NCBI GenBank assembly: GCA_021773035.1
Contig: JAJFKU010000072.1
Span: forward strand, 1-64,000
Source: Woeseiaceae bacterium
Lineage (GTDB): Bacteria; Pseudomonadota; Gammaproteobacteria; Steroidobacterales; Woeseiaceae
DNA: 64,000 nt
Direction: 5' to 3'
Shown piece after piece: positions 47,218 through 60,983 of this stretch (the stretch's first letter is position 1; each line of letters begins with the position of its first letter). Under the pieces are notes generated by a model, which saw nothing but the letters and a program-made list of their open reading frames with translations, was not told the DNA's origin and did no database searches. The translations under genes were made by a program, and so were the position numbers.

Positions 47218-48276
47218 ATGTCAGCTGAAGCTACGAACCCGGTACCCAATGATCGCGGTCAACATCTGTTGCGTGTGTTGATCCAGCGCTACATACGCGA
47301 TGGTCAGCCCGTTGGCTCCCGAACGCTATCCAAAGACGCCGGACTAGACCTCAGCCCGGCAACGATCCGCAATGTCATGTCCGATCTTGAGGAAATGGGC
47401 CTGGTATCGGCTCCGCATACCTCCGCCGGACGGATACCGACACCCAAGGGATATCGCTTGTTTGTCGATACGCTGGTGCGCTACCGGCAGCCGGGCGACG
47501 GTGATATTCAGAAGATTCGGGCGCAGATACGCTACGAGTCGGACAATCCTGACGGACTGGTCGGTGCGGTGTCGAGTATGTTGTCGGAGTTCACCAGCAT
47601 GGCGGGTGTGGTCACCGTACCGCGAGCACCTCAGATCACTCTGCGACAGATCGAGTTCCTGCCGCTGTCCGAGAACCGGATTCTGGTGATTCTGGTGGTC
47701 AACGACCGCGAGGTTCAGAACCGGATTCTGCATACGGACCGCGAATACACGGCTTCCGAGCTGCAGCAGGCGCAGAATTTCATTAATGAGCACTACGGCG
47801 GCAGTGACCTGGAGCAGGTGCGCGCAAGATTGCTCGAAGAGCTCGATTCGACTCGTGATTCCATGAATCAGACGATGCACGAGATCATTTCCGTCGCACA
47901 GTCGGCGATGGTTGGTGCGGACGACCCGGATAATAAATATGTGGTCGCCGGTGAAACCAATTTGATGGATTTCGCGGAGTTGTCCGACGTTGACACCTTG
48001 CGGCGACTGTTTGACGCATTTTCGCGCAAACGCGTCATCCTTGACCTGCTGGACCGAAGCATCAACGCCAACGGTGTGCAGATATTTATCGGCGAGGAGT
48101 CCGGTTATCGCATATTCGACGGCTGTAGCGTGATCACAGCGCCGTATCACGTCGATGACGACACTATCGGCGTTCTGGGCGTCATTGGCCCGACAAGAAT
48201 GGCGTATGACCGGGTTGTGCCGATTGTCGACGTTACTGCCCGCCTGCTCGAGTCTGCGCTGAGCCAAAACGGCTGA
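47218..48276 (+). CDS. hrcA: Heat-inducible repressor HrcA
   Basis: 352 aa. N-terminal winged helix: LLRVLIQRYIRDGQPVGSRTL, SPATIRNVMSDLEEMGL, HTSAGRIPTPKGYRLFVDTL. The GAF-like middle domain is SMAGVVTVPR, and GVLGVIGPTRMAYDRVVPIVD closes the protein. In other bacteria it binds CIRCE, but I found no CIRCE near hrcA, grpE or dnaK. Confidence 0.95.
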   Translation: MSAEATNPVPNDRGQHLLRVLIQRYIRDGQPVGSRTLSKDAGLDLSPATIRNVMSDLEEMGLVSAPHTSAGRIPTPKGYRLFVDTLVRYRQPGDGDIQKIRAQIRYESDNPDGLVGAVSSMLSEFTSMAGVVTVPRAPQITLRQIEFLPLSENRILVILVVNDREVQNRILHTDREYTASELQQAQNFINEHYGGSDLEQVRARLLEELDSTRDSMNQTMHEIISVAQSAMVGADDPDNKYVVAGETNLMDFAELSDVDTLRRLFDAFSRKRVILDLLDRSINANGVQIFIGEESGYRIFDGCSVITAPYHVDDDTIGVLGVIGPTRMAYDRVVPIVDVTARLLESALSQNG

Positions 48277-48312
48277 TTGACAACGAATTTCGGCAATTTT
48301 GTTGGGCTGGCT

Positions 48313-48339
48313 CTTGATATTTTTTCTCCGACCCCCAAA
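48313..48339 (+). promoter_or_regulatory. Sigma-32-like heat-shock promoter for grpE
   Basis: CTTGATA (48313-48319), 12-bp spacer and CCCCCAAA (48332-48339). This resembles the consensus CTTGAAA and CCCCATNT. Located 69 bp before the grpE start. Confidence 0.5.
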
Positions 48340-48407
48340 CTGCGAACGTCATTTACGCATCGATCGTCCGTTGGGCGTCCGTTGCACAGTCTCTGGAGCA
48401 GGAATAC

Positions 48408-48950
48408 ATGAACGGACAGGCGGAGCGCCCGGACGAAGAAATCGAGGAATTGTTGGCGGCTGAGGAAGCTACGGCAGGCGATACCGAGGCTGCGGAGACG
48501 GCCTCTGGGCTCGAGGAGGCGCGGGCGAAAGCCGAGGAAAACTGGGATCGCTATCTGCGTACGGCGGCCGAGCTGGAAAACGTTCGCAAGCGAACCGCCA
48601 GGGACGTCGAGAATGCCCACCGTTTTGCGCTTGAGCGCTTCGGTAAGGAACTGCTCGCTGTCAGGGACAGCCTCGAAATGGGCCTGGCTTCGGCGGACAG
48701 CGCGAGCGCAGAGAGTCTGCTGGAGGGCAGCGCGGCGACGCTCAAGTTGCTGGGAGCGACGATGCAACAATTCGGCATCGAAGAAGTCGAGCCGGCCGGC
48801 GAGCCGTTCGACCCAGAGTTCCACGAGGCGATCAGCATGCAGCCCTCCGATGACGTCGAGCCGGGCTCGGTTGTTGCGGTTGTACAGAAGGGATATACGT
48901 TGAACGGTCGGCTTCTGAGGCCCGCCATGGTGATTGTTGCCGCGGAATAA
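48408..48950 (+). CDS. grpE: Nucleotide exchange factor GrpE
   Basis: 180 aa. Acidic N-terminus, then the coiled coil (EARAKAEENWDRYLRTAAELENVRKRTARDV) and the C-terminal beta wing (PEFHEAISMQPSDDVEPGSVV, LNGRLLRPAMVIVA). It releases ADP from DnaK. It precedes dnaK in the same direction. Confidence 0.96.
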   Translation: MNGQAERPDEEIEELLAAEEATAGDTEAAETASGLEEARAKAEENWDRYLRTAAELENVRKRTARDVENAHRFALERFGKELLAVRDSLEMGLASADSASAESLLEGSAATLKLLGATMQQFGIEEVEPAGEPFDPEFHEAISMQPSDDVEPGSVVAVVQKGYTLNGRLLRPAMVIVAAE

Positions 48951-48981
48951 AGGTCAATCGGTCAATTTATTGGCCGGATTG

Positions 48982-49009
48982 CTTGAAACAGCAGGTGCTG
49001 GCCCCACCT
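48982..49009 (+). promoter_or_regulatory. Sigma-32 heat-shock promoter for dnaK
   Basis: CTTGAAA (48982-48988), 13-bp spacer and CCCCACCT (49002-49009). The -35 box is perfect and the -10 box nearly so. It lies 41 bp before the dnaK start. Confidence 0.7.
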
Positions 49010-49049
49010 AGACAGCCAGTTTGATTAATTACTAATTTGGAGCGTAAAC

Positions 49050-50978
49050 ATGGGTAAAGTTATTGGTATCGACCTTGGTACCACGAACTCCTGCGTTGCA
49101 GTCATGGAGGGCGATGCCCCCAAGGTTATCGAGAACAGCGAAGGCGATCGCACGACACCGTCGATTGTCGCGTTCAGCAAGGACGATCAGGTTTTGGTGG
49201 GTCAGTCCGCGAAGCGCCAGGCCGTCACAAATCCCACCAACACACTGTTTGCCGTAAAGCGGCTCATCGGGCGCAAGTTTGATGATGATGTCGTGCAACG
49301 TGATATCGGCATGGTGCCGTATACGATTGCGAAGGCTGACAACGGCGATGCCTGGGTCGAGGCTAATGGCAAGAAGATGGCGCCGCCCGAGATTTCAGCC
49401 CGTGTTCTGATGAAGATGAAGAAAACGGCTGAAGATTATCTCGGCGAAGACGTTACCGAAGCCGTCGTTACTGTTCCGGCCTACTTCAACGATTCGCAGC
49501 GCCAGGCAACGAAAGATGCCGGGAAAATCGCGGGCCTCGACGTTAAACGCATCATCAACGAGCCGACAGCGGCTGCGTTGGCCTACGGCATGGACAAGAA
49601 GCGTGGCGATGCCAAGATAGCAGTATTTGACCTCGGCGGCGGAACCTTCGACGTCTCTATTATCGAAATCGCGGAAGTTGACGGAGAGCACCAGTTTGAA
49701 GTGCTTGCCACCAATGGCGATACCTTCCTCGGTGGTGAGGACTTCGATATGCGCGTCATCGAGTACTTGTCGTCTGAATTCCAGCGCGAAAGCGGTGTGG
49801 ACATCACGGCAGATCCTCTGGCCATGCAGCGCCTGAAAGAGGCTGCTGAAAAAGCGAAGATCGAGCTCAGTACTCAGCAGCAGACGGAAGTTAATCTGCC
49901 TTACATTACAGCAGATGCCAGCGGACCGAAGCACCTCAATATCAAGCTGACGCGGGCAAAACTCGAATCACTCGTCGACGAGCTAATCGCACGCACGATC
50001 GAGCCGTGTAAGGTCGCGCTGAAGGACGCCGGACTGAAGGTCAATGAAATCGATGACGTCATCCTCGTTGGCGGCCAGATTCGTATGCCCAAGGTTCAGG
50101 AGGAGGTGCAGAACTTCTTCGGTAAGGAGCCGCGCCGGGACGTCAACCCGGACGAGGCGGTTGCACTGGGTGCTGCGATTCAGGGCGGTGTTCTGGCCGG
50201 CGACGTCAAGGACGTGTTGCTGCTGGACGTGACGCCGTTGTCGCTGGGTATCGAAACGCTGGGTGGTGTCCTGACCAAGCTGATCGACAAAAATACGACG
50301 ATTCCCGCGAACGCCGAGCAGGTGTTTTCGACAGCGGACGATAACCAGACCGCTGTGACTATTCATGTGCTGCAGGGTGAACGCGAACGTGCTGTGGATA
50401 ACAAGTCCCTGGGGCGTTTCGATCTCGCCGATATTCCGCCGTCACCGCGTGGCCTGCCGCAGATTGAGGTGACCTTCGATATCGATGCAAACGGTATCCT
50501 CAATGTGTCCGCCAAAGACAAGGCGACCGGCAAGAGCCAGAACATCGTGATCAAGGCCTCCAGTGGTTTGTCGGACGAGGAGATTGAGACGATGGTTTCG
50601 GATGCGGAAAGTCATGCCGAAGACGATCGCAAGTTCCGCGAACTGGTCGATACACGTAATCAGGCGGATGGATTGATTCACGCTGCCGAGAAGACGCTCG
50701 GTGAGCTGGGCGAAAAAGCAACGGCTGAAGAGCGGCTCGCTGTTGAGAATGCAGTCTCGGATTTGAAGACGGCGCTCGAGGGCGACGACAAGGATACTAT
50801 CGAAGCCAAGACGGCTGCACTGGGCGAGGCTTCGGCCGGCCTGGCGCAGAAACTGTATGCTGAGCAGCCGGCCGATGCCGGTACGGATGGGGCGGCCGAA
50901 GGTGATCAGCCTGCAGACGACGTTGTCGATGCGGAGTTTGAGGAAGTGGACAAGGACGATAAGTCCAAGTCTGAGTGA
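49050..50978 (+). CDS. dnaK: Molecular chaperone DnaK (Hsp70)
   Basis: 642 aa. The ATPase domain has [33 protein letters not shown] and [13 protein letters not shown] (the usual T-R-M in this motif is I-R-M). The [19 protein letters not shown]-type linker ([18 protein letters not shown]) is present, followed by the substrate-binding and lid regions. The tail is [14 protein letters not shown]. It folds and rescues proteins with DnaJ and GrpE. Confidence 0.97.
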   Translation: MGKVIGIDLGTTNSCVAVMEGDAPKVIENSEGDRTTPSIVAFSKDDQVLVGQSAKRQAVTNPTNTLFAVKRLIGRKFDDDVVQRDIGMVPYTIAKADNGDAWVEANGKKMAPPEISARVLMKMKKTAEDYLGEDVTEAVVTVPAYFNDSQRQATKDAGKIAGLDVKRIINEPTAAALAYGMDKKRGDAKIAVFDLGGGTFDVSIIEIAEVDGEHQFEVLATNGDTFLGGEDFDMRVIEYLSSEFQRESGVDITADPLAMQRLKEAAEKAKIELSTQQQTEVNLPYITADASGPKHLNIKLTRAKLESLVDELIARTIEPCKVALKDAGLKVNEIDDVILVGGQIRMPKVQEEVQNFFGKEPRRDVNPDEAVALGAAIQGGVLAGDVKDVLLLDVTPLSLGIETLGGVLTKLIDKNTTIPANAEQVFSTADDNQTAVTIHVLQGERERAVDNKSLGRFDLADIPPSPRGLPQIEVTFDIDANGILNVSAKDKATGKSQNIVIKASSGLSDEEIETMVSDAESHAEDDRKFRELVDTRNQADGLIHAAEKTLGELGEKATAEERLAVENAVSDLKTALEGDDKDTIEAKTAALGEASAGLAQKLYAEQPADAGTDGAAEGDQPADDVVDAEFEEVDKDDKSKSE

Positions 50979-51009
50979 ACGATCTTCGTATCAGGTTTGT
51001 TGTAATAAT

Positions 51010-51029
51010 CGGGCGCTGAAAGGCGCCCG
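51010..51029 (+). other. Hairpin between dnaK and dnaJ
   Basis: CGGGCGC and GCGCCCG flank a 6-nt TGAAAG loop. A-rich sequence and no T-run follow, so it is not a typical terminator. It may be an mRNA processing or stability element. Confidence 0.4.
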
Positions 51030-51046
51030 AAACTTAAAAGAAAGCT

Positions 51047-52171
51047 ATGGCTAAACGCGATTACTACGAAATACTGGGCGTCTCGAAATCGGCAACCGCC
51101 GACGAGATTAAGAAGTCCTACCGCCGACTCGCCATGAAGCATCATCCCGATCGCAACAAGGACGGCGACGACTCATCCGAGAAGAAATTCAAGGAAGCGA
51201 AAGAAGCCTACGAAGTTCTGAAGGATGCTGGAAAACGGACTACCTACGATCAGTTCGGCCATGACGGCCTGCGCGCCGGTGCTGGTGGCGGGCGCGGTGC
51301 AGAGGGCTTCGGCGATATCTTTGGCGATGTATTCGGCGATATCTTTGGTGGCGGGCGTCGCGGCGGCGGCCAGCAGGTTTTTCGCGGTGCCGACCTTGGT
51401 TACGAACTAAAACTCGATCTGGAGAAAGCGGTCAACGGCGACACCGTCGAGATCGACGTTCCGACTCAGGTGAGTTGCGATACCTGCAATGGCTCAGGCG
51501 CGAAGAAGGGCACATCGCCCGAAACCTGCTCGACCTGCGGCGGCGTCGGACAGGTGCGCATGCAACAGGGGTTTTTCTCGGTCCAGCAAACCTGCCCGGC
51601 GTGCAAAGGTGCGGGTACTACCATCAGCGATCCCTGCGAGGATTGTCACGGTCGTGGGCGCAAGCGCAAAACGCGAACTCTGTCGGTGAAAGTGCCGGCA
51701 GGAGTCGATGATGGCGATCGCATTCGATTGTCGGGTGAAGGCGAAGCCGGACGCAATGGCGGGCCGGCAGGCGACCTGTATGTCGAGTTGCGAGTTGCGG
51801 AACATAAGATATTCGAACGCGACGGAGCCAATCTGACGTGCGAAGTCCCGGTCAGTATCGCCGTGGCGACGCTGGGTGGTGAGGTGGAGTTACCGACGCT
51901 GGACGGCCATGTTTCGCTCAAGGTCCCGGCCGGCACCCAATCAGGGAAAATCTTTCGCCTGCGCGGCAAGGGTGTAACGACCGTAAGGGATCCTCGCCAG
52001 GGTGATTTGTTTGCACAAGTCTCTGTCGAAACGCCGATTAATCTGACGTCGCAGCAGCAGGAGCTGTTGCGCAAGTTCGACGAGGCGGTGAAAAAAGGTG
52101 GCGATAAACACAGCCCGCGTGCGGATAGCTGGCTCGATACGGTAAGACGGTTTTTTGATCGAATAAGCTAA
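51047..52171 (+). CDS. dnaJ: Molecular chaperone DnaJ (Hsp40)
   Basis: 374 aa. J-domain with HPD (MKHHPDRNK), the GF-rich region with repeated GDIFGDVFG units, and four zinc-finger repeats: [45 protein letters not shown]. The C-terminal substrate domain follows. It delivers clients to DnaK and stimulates ATPase. It lies 68 bp after dnaK. Confidence 0.97.
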   Translation: MAKRDYYEILGVSKSATADEIKKSYRRLAMKHHPDRNKDGDDSSEKKFKEAKEAYEVLKDAGKRTTYDQFGHDGLRAGAGGGRGAEGFGDIFGDVFGDIFGGGRRGGGQQVFRGADLGYELKLDLEKAVNGDTVEIDVPTQVSCDTCNGSGAKKGTSPETCSTCGGVGQVRMQQGFFSVQQTCPACKGAGTTISDPCEDCHGRGRKRKTRTLSVKVPAGVDDGDRIRLSGEGEAGRNGGPAGDLYVELRVAEHKIFERDGANLTCEVPVSIAVATLGGEVELPTLDGHVSLKVPAGTQSGKIFRLRGKGVTTVRDPRQGDLFAQVSVETPINLTSQQQELLRKFDEAVKKGGDKHSPRADSWLDTVRRFFDRIS

Positions 52172-52204
52172 CGTAGTATCGACGATTCCTAAGAGGAGTA
52201 CGTC

Positions 52205-52903
52205 ATCAATTCCAGTAAAACGGCTATCGTAGTGGCGGGCGCCGGACGTATGGGGCGCGCGCTCGCCGACAGCATCGAACAGCAGGACGATCTTCGGCTG
52301 GCGGGAATCTGGCGCCGTGGCGACGATATCGACATGCTTCTGTCGGACGCCGACGTCATTATCGACTTCAGTTTGCCTGAGGGCACTGAAGAGGTTCTGC
52401 AGGCAGCTGTAGCAATGGGTAAGCCACTCGTCTGCGGCGTTAGTGGGCTCAGCACTGAACAGATGGGCCGCCTGGCGATGGCAGCGCAGCAGGTTGCGGT
52501 GGTTTACGATCGCAATATGAGTCTCGGTATCGCTGTGCTTGAGCGCTCTGTGCGCGAAGCGGCGGCTTCGCTTGGCGCGAACTTCGAGATTGAGATAGCT
52601 GAGGTCCACCACGCCCATAAGAAAGACTCACCATCAGGGACAGCGCTGAAGCTTGGCGAAGCGATTGCAAGGTCCAGAGGGGTGACTGGAACCGAGGGTA
52701 TCCGTTTCGAGGCAGAACGGCGCGGTGAAGTCCCCGGCGATCATCGGGTAAGTATGCGGACGGCGACGGAAGAGCTGACCTTCGCCCATAGCGTCACAAC
52801 TCGCCAGGTCTTCGTCGACGGGGCGCTGAGGGCCGCGCGCTGGGTCGGCGGTCAGCCACCTGGGCGGTATTCGATGCAGGATGTCCTCTTTAGCGATCAC
52901 TGA
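52205..52903 (+). CDS. dapB: 4-hydroxy-tetrahydrodipicolinate reductase, apparent AUC start
   Basis: 232 aa if it begins at the AUC at 52205. The AAGAGGAG ribosome binding site lies 6 nt upstream of this codon. No ATG, GTG or TTG occurs between the in-frame TAA at 52190 and a GTG at 52232, which would cut off part of the first Rossmann strand. NADPH motif VVAGAGRMGRAL, then IIDFSLPEGTEEV, and the active site EVHHAHKKDSPSGTALKLGE are clear. It makes tetrahydrodipicolinate for lysine and cell-wall DAP. E. coli DapB is longer (273 aa); this one is shorter in the N-terminal half. Confidence 0.93.
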   Translation: MNSSKTAIVVAGAGRMGRALADSIEQQDDLRLAGIWRRGDDIDMLLSDADVIIDFSLPEGTEEVLQAAVAMGKPLVCGVSGLSTEQMGRLAMAAQQVAVVYDRNMSLGIAVLERSVREAAASLGANFEIEIAEVHHAHKKDSPSGTALKLGEAIARSRGVTGTEGIRFEAERRGEVPGDHRVSMRTATEELTFAHSVTTRQVFVDGALRAARWVGGQPPGRYSMQDVLFSDH

Positions 52904-53008
52904 GGCGCCGACAGCCGTCAATCGCGAAAAAAAACCGCTTTCAGTCTGGCGCGGGCAGCCACCCTTCAGTAAACTACGCCGGATCGCTGGGCGGTCAGCG
53001 AAGTCGCA

Positions 53009-53036
53009 AGCGGAAGGCACAGTCCTTCCGCTTTTG
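53009..53036 (+). terminator. Terminator/attenuator between dapB and carA
   Basis: AGCGGAAGG (53009-53017) pairs with CCTTCCGCT (53024-53032) and a TTTT run follows to 53035. It lies 105 bp after dapB and 78 bp before carA. It may end the dapB transcript or act as an attenuator for carA. Confidence 0.65.
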
Positions 53037-53112
53037 TGCATCTGCAACCTGCAGATAAGCGACGATCTGGTCCTCAAGTGGTCTGCATCGGATTTGGCTA
53101 TTGAGGGTCCCA

Positions 53113-54270
53113 ATGAGCACGCCGGCGATACTTGCACTACAGGATGGCACCGTATTCTACGGCACGTCGATTGGCGCCGAAGGGCAGACCATTGGTGAAG
53201 TCGTTTTCAACACCGCGATGACGGGCTATCAGGAGATTCTGACCGATCCGTCCTACTGCCGACAGATCGTCACTCTGACATACCCGCATATCGGCAATAC
53301 CGGAACCAACAGCGACGATATGGAGTCCGAAAAAATCCACGCGTCCGGGCTGGTCGTGCGGGACAGTACTATGCTGACGAGCAGCTGGCGCTCAGAGCGC
53401 ACTTTTTCGGGTTTTCTCAGACAGGCCGGCACGGTGGCGATTGCCGATATCGATACCCGCAAACTTACACGCATCATCCGCAGAACCGGCGCGCAGTCGG
53501 GCTGCATCATGACTGGCGAGCAGGCGGTCGAAACCGCCGTCAAGCACGCGACGAAGTTTCCCGGGATCGCGGGCATGGACCTCGCAAAATTCGTGACGAC
53601 CGGTGAGCGCTACCAATGGTGTCACGGCAGTACTTTCGGTCGCAAGCCGAGGGTCATGAGCCGGCGTATAGCGCCATATCATGTCGTTGCTTACGACTTC
53701 GGTGTAAAGCGGAATATTCTGCGCCTGCTGTCCGATCTCGATTGTCGTATGACGGTTGTTCCGGCGACGACGAGTGCAGAAGATGCGCTGGCATTACGTC
53801 CGGACGGCATTTTCCTCTCGAACGGGCCTGGTGATCCGGAACCCTGTGACTACGCAATTGCGGCAATCCGGTCATTCCTCGAATCCGGGGTCCCGCTGTT
53901 CGGAATTTGCCTGGGGCATCAGCTGCTGGCACTCGCCGCCGGCGCGAAAACCGAGAAGATGAAATTCGGTCATCATGGTGCGAATCATCCAGTGCAGGAT
54001 TTAGAGACCGGACAGGTGATGATAACGAGCCAGAACCATGGTTTCTCCGTCGATGAATCGACCTTGTCCGACACCGTCGTTGCAACCCATCGCTCATTGT
54101 TCGATGGCACGTTGCAGGGAATCGCGTTCACGGAGAAACCCGCCTTTAGTTTTCAGGGTCACCCGGAGGCGAGCCCGGGGCCGCACGATTTACTACCGCT
54201 TTTCGAGCGTTTTATCGAACAGATGGAAGAACAGAAGAGGCGGGGCTTCAAAGCTGTATTGATGTCATAG
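53113..54270 (+). CDS. carA: Carbamoyl-phosphate synthase small chain
   Basis: 385 aa. N-terminal half with [18 protein letters not shown] and [16 protein letters not shown]. The C-terminal GATase has nucleophile Cys in [13 protein letters not shown] and His/Glu in GHPEASPGP. It supplies ammonia to CarB for arginine and pyrimidine synthesis. The start is the ATG at 53113. carB follows after 71 bp. Confidence 0.97.
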   Translation: MSTPAILALQDGTVFYGTSIGAEGQTIGEVVFNTAMTGYQEILTDPSYCRQIVTLTYPHIGNTGTNSDDMESEKIHASGLVVRDSTMLTSSWRSERTFSGFLRQAGTVAIADIDTRKLTRIIRRTGAQSGCIMTGEQAVETAVKHATKFPGIAGMDLAKFVTTGERYQWCHGSTFGRKPRVMSRRIAPYHVVAYDFGVKRNILRLLSDLDCRMTVVPATTSAEDALALRPDGIFLSNGPGDPEPCDYAIAAIRSFLESGVPLFGICLGHQLLALAAGAKTEKMKFGHHGANHPVQDLETGQVMITSQNHGFSVDESTLSDTVVATHRSLFDGTLQGIAFTEKPAFSFQGHPEASPGPHDLLPLFERFIEQMEEQKRRGFKAVLMS

Positions 54271-54341
54271 GTCGTATATAAATCAATATCTTATGGTTGA
54301 TACTTAATCTCAATTATCTCGGCAGGGCGCAAGACTGACAC

Positions 54342-57562
<3,221 letters not shown>

Positions 57563-57566
<4 letters not shown>

Positions 57567-58039
57567 ATAAAGAGCCAATGACTGTGCGGGGCCACGAGCT
57601 GCTGCAGCAAGAACTCAAAAAGCTGAAGAGCAATGACAGGCCTGCCGTCATCAAGGCGATCGCGGAAGCTCGCGAGCACGGCGACCTGAAGGAAAACGCC
57701 GAATACCACGCGGCCAAGGAACAACAGGGCTTTATCGAGGGTCGAATAAAGGAGCTCGAGGGTAAGCTCTCGCATGTTCAGGTGATTGACGTGACTGAAA
57801 TCGATGCGGGTGGCAAGGTAATTTTTGGTTCAACGGTTCGGCTGCTTGACGATGACACCGAGAAGGAAATTACCTATACGATCGTTGGTCAGGATGAGGC
57901 TGATATCAAGACCGGTCTTATTTCGTATACGTCGCCTATTGCGCGTGCGCTGATTAGCAAGAATGAAGGGGACGTGGTCGAATTTATCGCTCCGGACGGT
58001 GAGAAAGCCTACGAAGTTATTGAAGTTCGCTACGAATAA
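57563..58039 (+). CDS. greA: Transcription elongation factor GreA
   Basis: 158 aa. The coiled-coil N-terminal domain carries the acidic tip ([25 protein letters not shown]), and the C-terminal FKBP-like domain ends [13 protein letters not shown]. It helps backtracked RNA polymerase cleave the transcript. Co-transcribed with carAB. Confidence 0.97.
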
Positions 58040-58057
58040 GCCCGGTCGGCGAGGCAC

Positions 58058-58366
58058 TCAGGCCGAGGGGATTCGGAGTCTTTTTTCGGCTTTCTTATCG
58101 TGGTTGGCGCGATACAGCAGGGCGACGTTACCGATTCTCTGGACGAGGGTCGCAAAGTGGTCCTTACACAGTTTTTCGATCATCGCATCGCGGGCGTTGC
58201 GGTCGCCCGTACGTACTTTGACTTTGATCAGTTCGTGATGCGCCAATGTCGACTCGAACTCAGCCAGAAGCGACTCCGACAGCCCGGCGTCGCCAACCAT
58301 AATCAGAGGTTTGAGCTGATGGCCGCGGCCACGCAGGTATTTCTTTTGGGGTTCGCTGAGCTTCAT
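58058..58366 (-). CDS. yhbY: CRM-domain RNA-binding protein YhbY
   Basis: 102 aa. LRGRGHQLKPLIMVGDAGLSESLLAE, ELIKVKVRTGDRNARD and IGNVALLYRAN are the CRM/YhbY motifs. It binds the pre-50S subunit. Convergent with greA and divergent from rlmE. Confidence 0.94.
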   Translation of the reverse strand: MKLSEPQKKYLRGRGHQLKPLIMVGDAGLSESLLAEFESTLAHHELIKVKVRTGDRNARDAMIEKLCKDHFATLVQRIGNVALLYRANHDKKAEKRLRIPSA

Positions 58367-58421
58367 AGCGCGGAGTGTAGCAGTGTGTTGAACTTGAGTC
58401 CGCTGACATGAAGGAAACGGA

Positions 58422-59045
58422 ATGAGTAAACCGCGGCGATCCGGCGGCAGCTGGCGCGATCGACAGGAACGCGATCCTTACGTTCAGCGCGCCCGTCGTG
58501 ACGGCTGGCGTTCGCGTGCGGTCTACAAGCTTGAGCAAATCGATCAAAAGGAGCGCTTTGTACGCCCGGATATGGTCTGCGTGGACCTGGGCGCGGCTCC
58601 GGGTAGCTGGAGTCAGTTCGTCAGCCGGAAGTTAAAGGGCAGGGCACGTATCGTCGCGGTCGACCTGCTGAGCATGGACGCCTTGCCCGAGGTCGAATTC
58701 ATACAGGGTGATTTCGAAGACGACGGCATTTTTGAGCAGATGCTCCAGGCTGTCGGTAGCGGCGGGGCGGACCTTGTAATGAGCGATATGGCCCCCAATA
58801 TCACCGGAATCAAAGGTGTAGACCAGCCACGATCAATGAATCTGGTCGACCTGGCGCTCGATATGGCGCGCAAGGTCCTGAAGCCGGGTGGAAACTTTGT
58901 TTGCAAGGTCTTCCAGGGTGAGGGATTTGACGCATTTGTCGTTGACGCCAGACGCTCTTTCGAACGGGTGAAGGTTATGAAGCCCAAGGCCTCGCGGGCA
59001 GGTAGCCGCGAGGTGTACTTGGTAGCGAGAAATTATCAATTGTAG
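58422..59045 (+). CDS. rlmE: 23S rRNA (uridine-2'-O)-methyltransferase RlmE (FtsJ)
   Basis: 207 aa. Catalytic tetrad K-D-K-E: Lys in SRAVYKLEQIDQ, Asp in VMSDMAPNITG, Lys in FVCKVFQGEG, Glu in SREVYLVARNY. SAM motif VDLGAAPGSWSQF. It methylates U2552 in 23S rRNA. ftsH follows 12 bp later, the usual pairing. Confidence 0.97.
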   Translation: MSKPRRSGGSWRDRQERDPYVQRARRDGWRSRAVYKLEQIDQKERFVRPDMVCVDLGAAPGSWSQFVSRKLKGRARIVAVDLLSMDALPEVEFIQGDFEDDGIFEQMLQAVGSGGADLVMSDMAPNITGIKGVDQPRSMNLVDLALDMARKVLKPGGNFVCKVFQGEGFDAFVVDARRSFERVKVMKPKASRAGSREVYLVARNYQL

Positions 59046-59057
59046 TAGTGTCGAAAC

Positions 59058-60983
59058 GTGAATGATTTAACCAAAAACATATTAGTATTCGTCGTCATCA
59101 TCGTCGTTCTTTTGTCGGTGGTGCAGGGTTTGCAAGGGACGACCGCCGGTACACCGCAGAAGCGGGAGTACTCGGAGTTTCTGGCTCAGGTTCGTGACGG
59201 CAAAGTCGCTTACGCCGAGATCGGGGAAGACCGTATCCGCTACGGTGGTTCGGACATGAAGTTCTACGCGCTCAGCCCGGAGACGGATAACAACACGATC
59301 ATCGGTTTGCTGGATGAAAGCGGTGTGAAATTCTCTGCGGCGCCAAAGGAAACTCAGGGCGTTATCAGTCAACTCCTGATCGGCTCCTTCCCGATCTTGC
59401 TACTGATCGGTGTCTGGATCTACTTCATGCGCCAGATGCAGGGCGGCGGTGGCGGCCGCGGTGCCATGTCGTTTGGCAAGAGCAAAGCGCGGTTGCTGGG
59501 CGAAGATCAGGTCGGCGTTACTTTCGCTGACGTTTCCGGCATCGAAGAGGCGAAAAACGAGGTTGAGGAAGTTGTCGAGTTCCTGAAAGACCCGAGTAAA
59601 TTTCAGCGCCTGGGTGGCAAGATTCCGAAAGGTGTTTTGATGGTTGGCCCGCCGGGCACCGGTAAGACCTTGCTGGCGAGAGCCATCGCCGGCGAGGCGA
59701 AAGTTCCGTTCTTTACTATTTCCGGCTCGGACTTTGTCGAAATGTTCGTTGGTGTTGGTGCGTCGCGGGTGCGCGACATGTTTGACCAGGCCAAGAAGCA
59801 GGCGCCGTGCATCATCTTTTTCGATGAGCTTGATGCAGTCGGACGTCATCGCGGCGCGGGCCTCGGCGGTGGTCACGATGAGCGCGAGCAGACGCTGAAC
59901 CAGATGCTGGTCGAGATGGACGGCTTTGAAGGCAGCGAAGGCATTATCGTCATTGCGGCAACGAACCGCCCGGACGTGCTCGACCCTGCATTGCTGCGTC
60001 CCGGACGATTTGATCGACAGGTTGTCGTGCCGTTGCCCGACATACGCGGTCGTGAGGGCATCCTCAAAGTTCATATGCGAAAAGTGCCGCTGGATGACGA
60101 TGTAAAACCCAACCTTATTGCGCGGGGCACGCCCGGATTCTCCGGCGCGGACCTGGCTAATCTCGTTAACGAGGCTGCGCTGTTTGCAGCACGTTCCAAT
60201 AAACGTGTTGTCAGTATGGATGAGTTCGAGAAGGCTAAAGACAAGATCATGATGGGTGCCGAGCGGCGTTCTATGGTGATGAGCGAGGAAGAGAAGCTCA
60301 ATACCGCATACCACGAGGCTGGCCACGCGATTGTCGGCTACCTGGTGCCGGAACATGATCCTGTTTATAAAGTCACCATCATTCCGCGTGGTCGGGCGTT
60401 GGGAGTGACGATGTATCTGCCTGAGGAGGATCGCTACAGCACGTCGAAGCAGCGCCTCGAAAGCCATATCTCGAGCCTGTACGGTGGCCGGATTGCCGAG
60501 GAAATGATCAATGGCCCGGAGGGTGTGACGACCGGTGCCTCGAACGATATCGAGCGAGCGACAGAAATTGCCCGCAATATGGTGACCAAGTGGGGGCTGT
60601 CTGACCGGCTGGGACCGCAGACCTACAGTGAAGACGATGGCGAAGTGTTTCTAGGCCGCTCCGTGACCCAGCACAAGCAGGTCTCTGACGACACAGCGCA
60701 CACGATCGATGAAGAAGTTCGTAAGATTATCGATTCCAATTACCAGCGCGCGGACACCATTCTTAAAGAGAACGTCGACAAGCTGCATGCCATGGCGAAG
60801 GCGCTCATGAAGTACGAGACCATCGACTATGTTCAGATCAAGAACATCATGGAAGGCCGCGAGCCGGGTGTTCCCAAGGACTGGGACGACGGCGTCGATC
60901 CCAGGCGTCCCGATGACGGCTCCGCGACGGCAGAAGCAAAAGATGCGGCCGGCACGATTGGTGGTCCCGCTCCAGAACACTAG
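59058..60983 (+). CDS. ftsH: ATP-dependent zinc metalloprotease FtsH
   Basis: 641 aa from a GTG. N-terminal TM helix ([17 protein letters not shown]) and a second at about 100-122 bracket a periplasmic domain. AAA domain: Walker [28 protein letters not shown] with [19 protein letters not shown]. The zinc site is HEAGH with a later Asp. Membrane hexamer that degrades unassembled membrane proteins, LpxC and sigma-32 in relatives. Overlaps folP by 41 bp in another frame. Confidence 0.97.
   Translation: MNDLTKNILVFVVIIVVLLSVVQGLQGTTAGTPQKREYSEFLAQVRDGKVAYAEIGEDRIRYGGSDMKFYALSPETDNNTIIGLLDESGVKFSAAPKETQGVISQLLIGSFPILLLIGVWIYFMRQMQGGGGGRGAMSFGKSKARLLGEDQVGVTFADVSGIEEAKNEVEEVVEFLKDPSKFQRLGGKIPKGVLMVGPPGTGKTLLARAIAGEAKVPFFTISGSDFVEMFVGVGASRVRDMFDQAKKQAPCIIFFDELDAVGRHRGAGLGGGHDEREQTLNQMLVEMDGFEGSEGIIVIAATNRPDVLDPALLRPGRFDRQVVVPLPDIRGREGILKVHMRKVPLDDDVKPNLIARGTPGFSGADLANLVNEAALFAARSNKRVVSMDEFEKAKDKIMMGAERRSMVMSEEEKLNTAYHEAGHAIVGYLVPEHDPVYKVTIIPRGRALGVTMYLPEEDRYSTSKQRLESHISSLYGGRIAEEMINGPEGVTTGASNDIERATEIARNMVTKWGLSDRLGPQTYSEDDGEVFLGRSVTQHKQVSDDTAHTIDEEVRKIIDSNYQRADTILKENVDKLHAMAKALMKYETIDYVQIKNIMEGREPGVPKDWDDGVDPRRPDDGSATAEAKDAAGTIGGPAPEH

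Noticed and set aside
47344-48267. 307-codon minus-strand ORF over hrcA
   Set aside because: Shadow of hrcA; His/Arg/Gln-rich translation without motifs.
59400-60467. 355-codon antisense ORF on the minus strand over ftsH
   Set aside because: It is a high-GC shadow of ftsH; it has no domain, and the plus-strand gene is certain.
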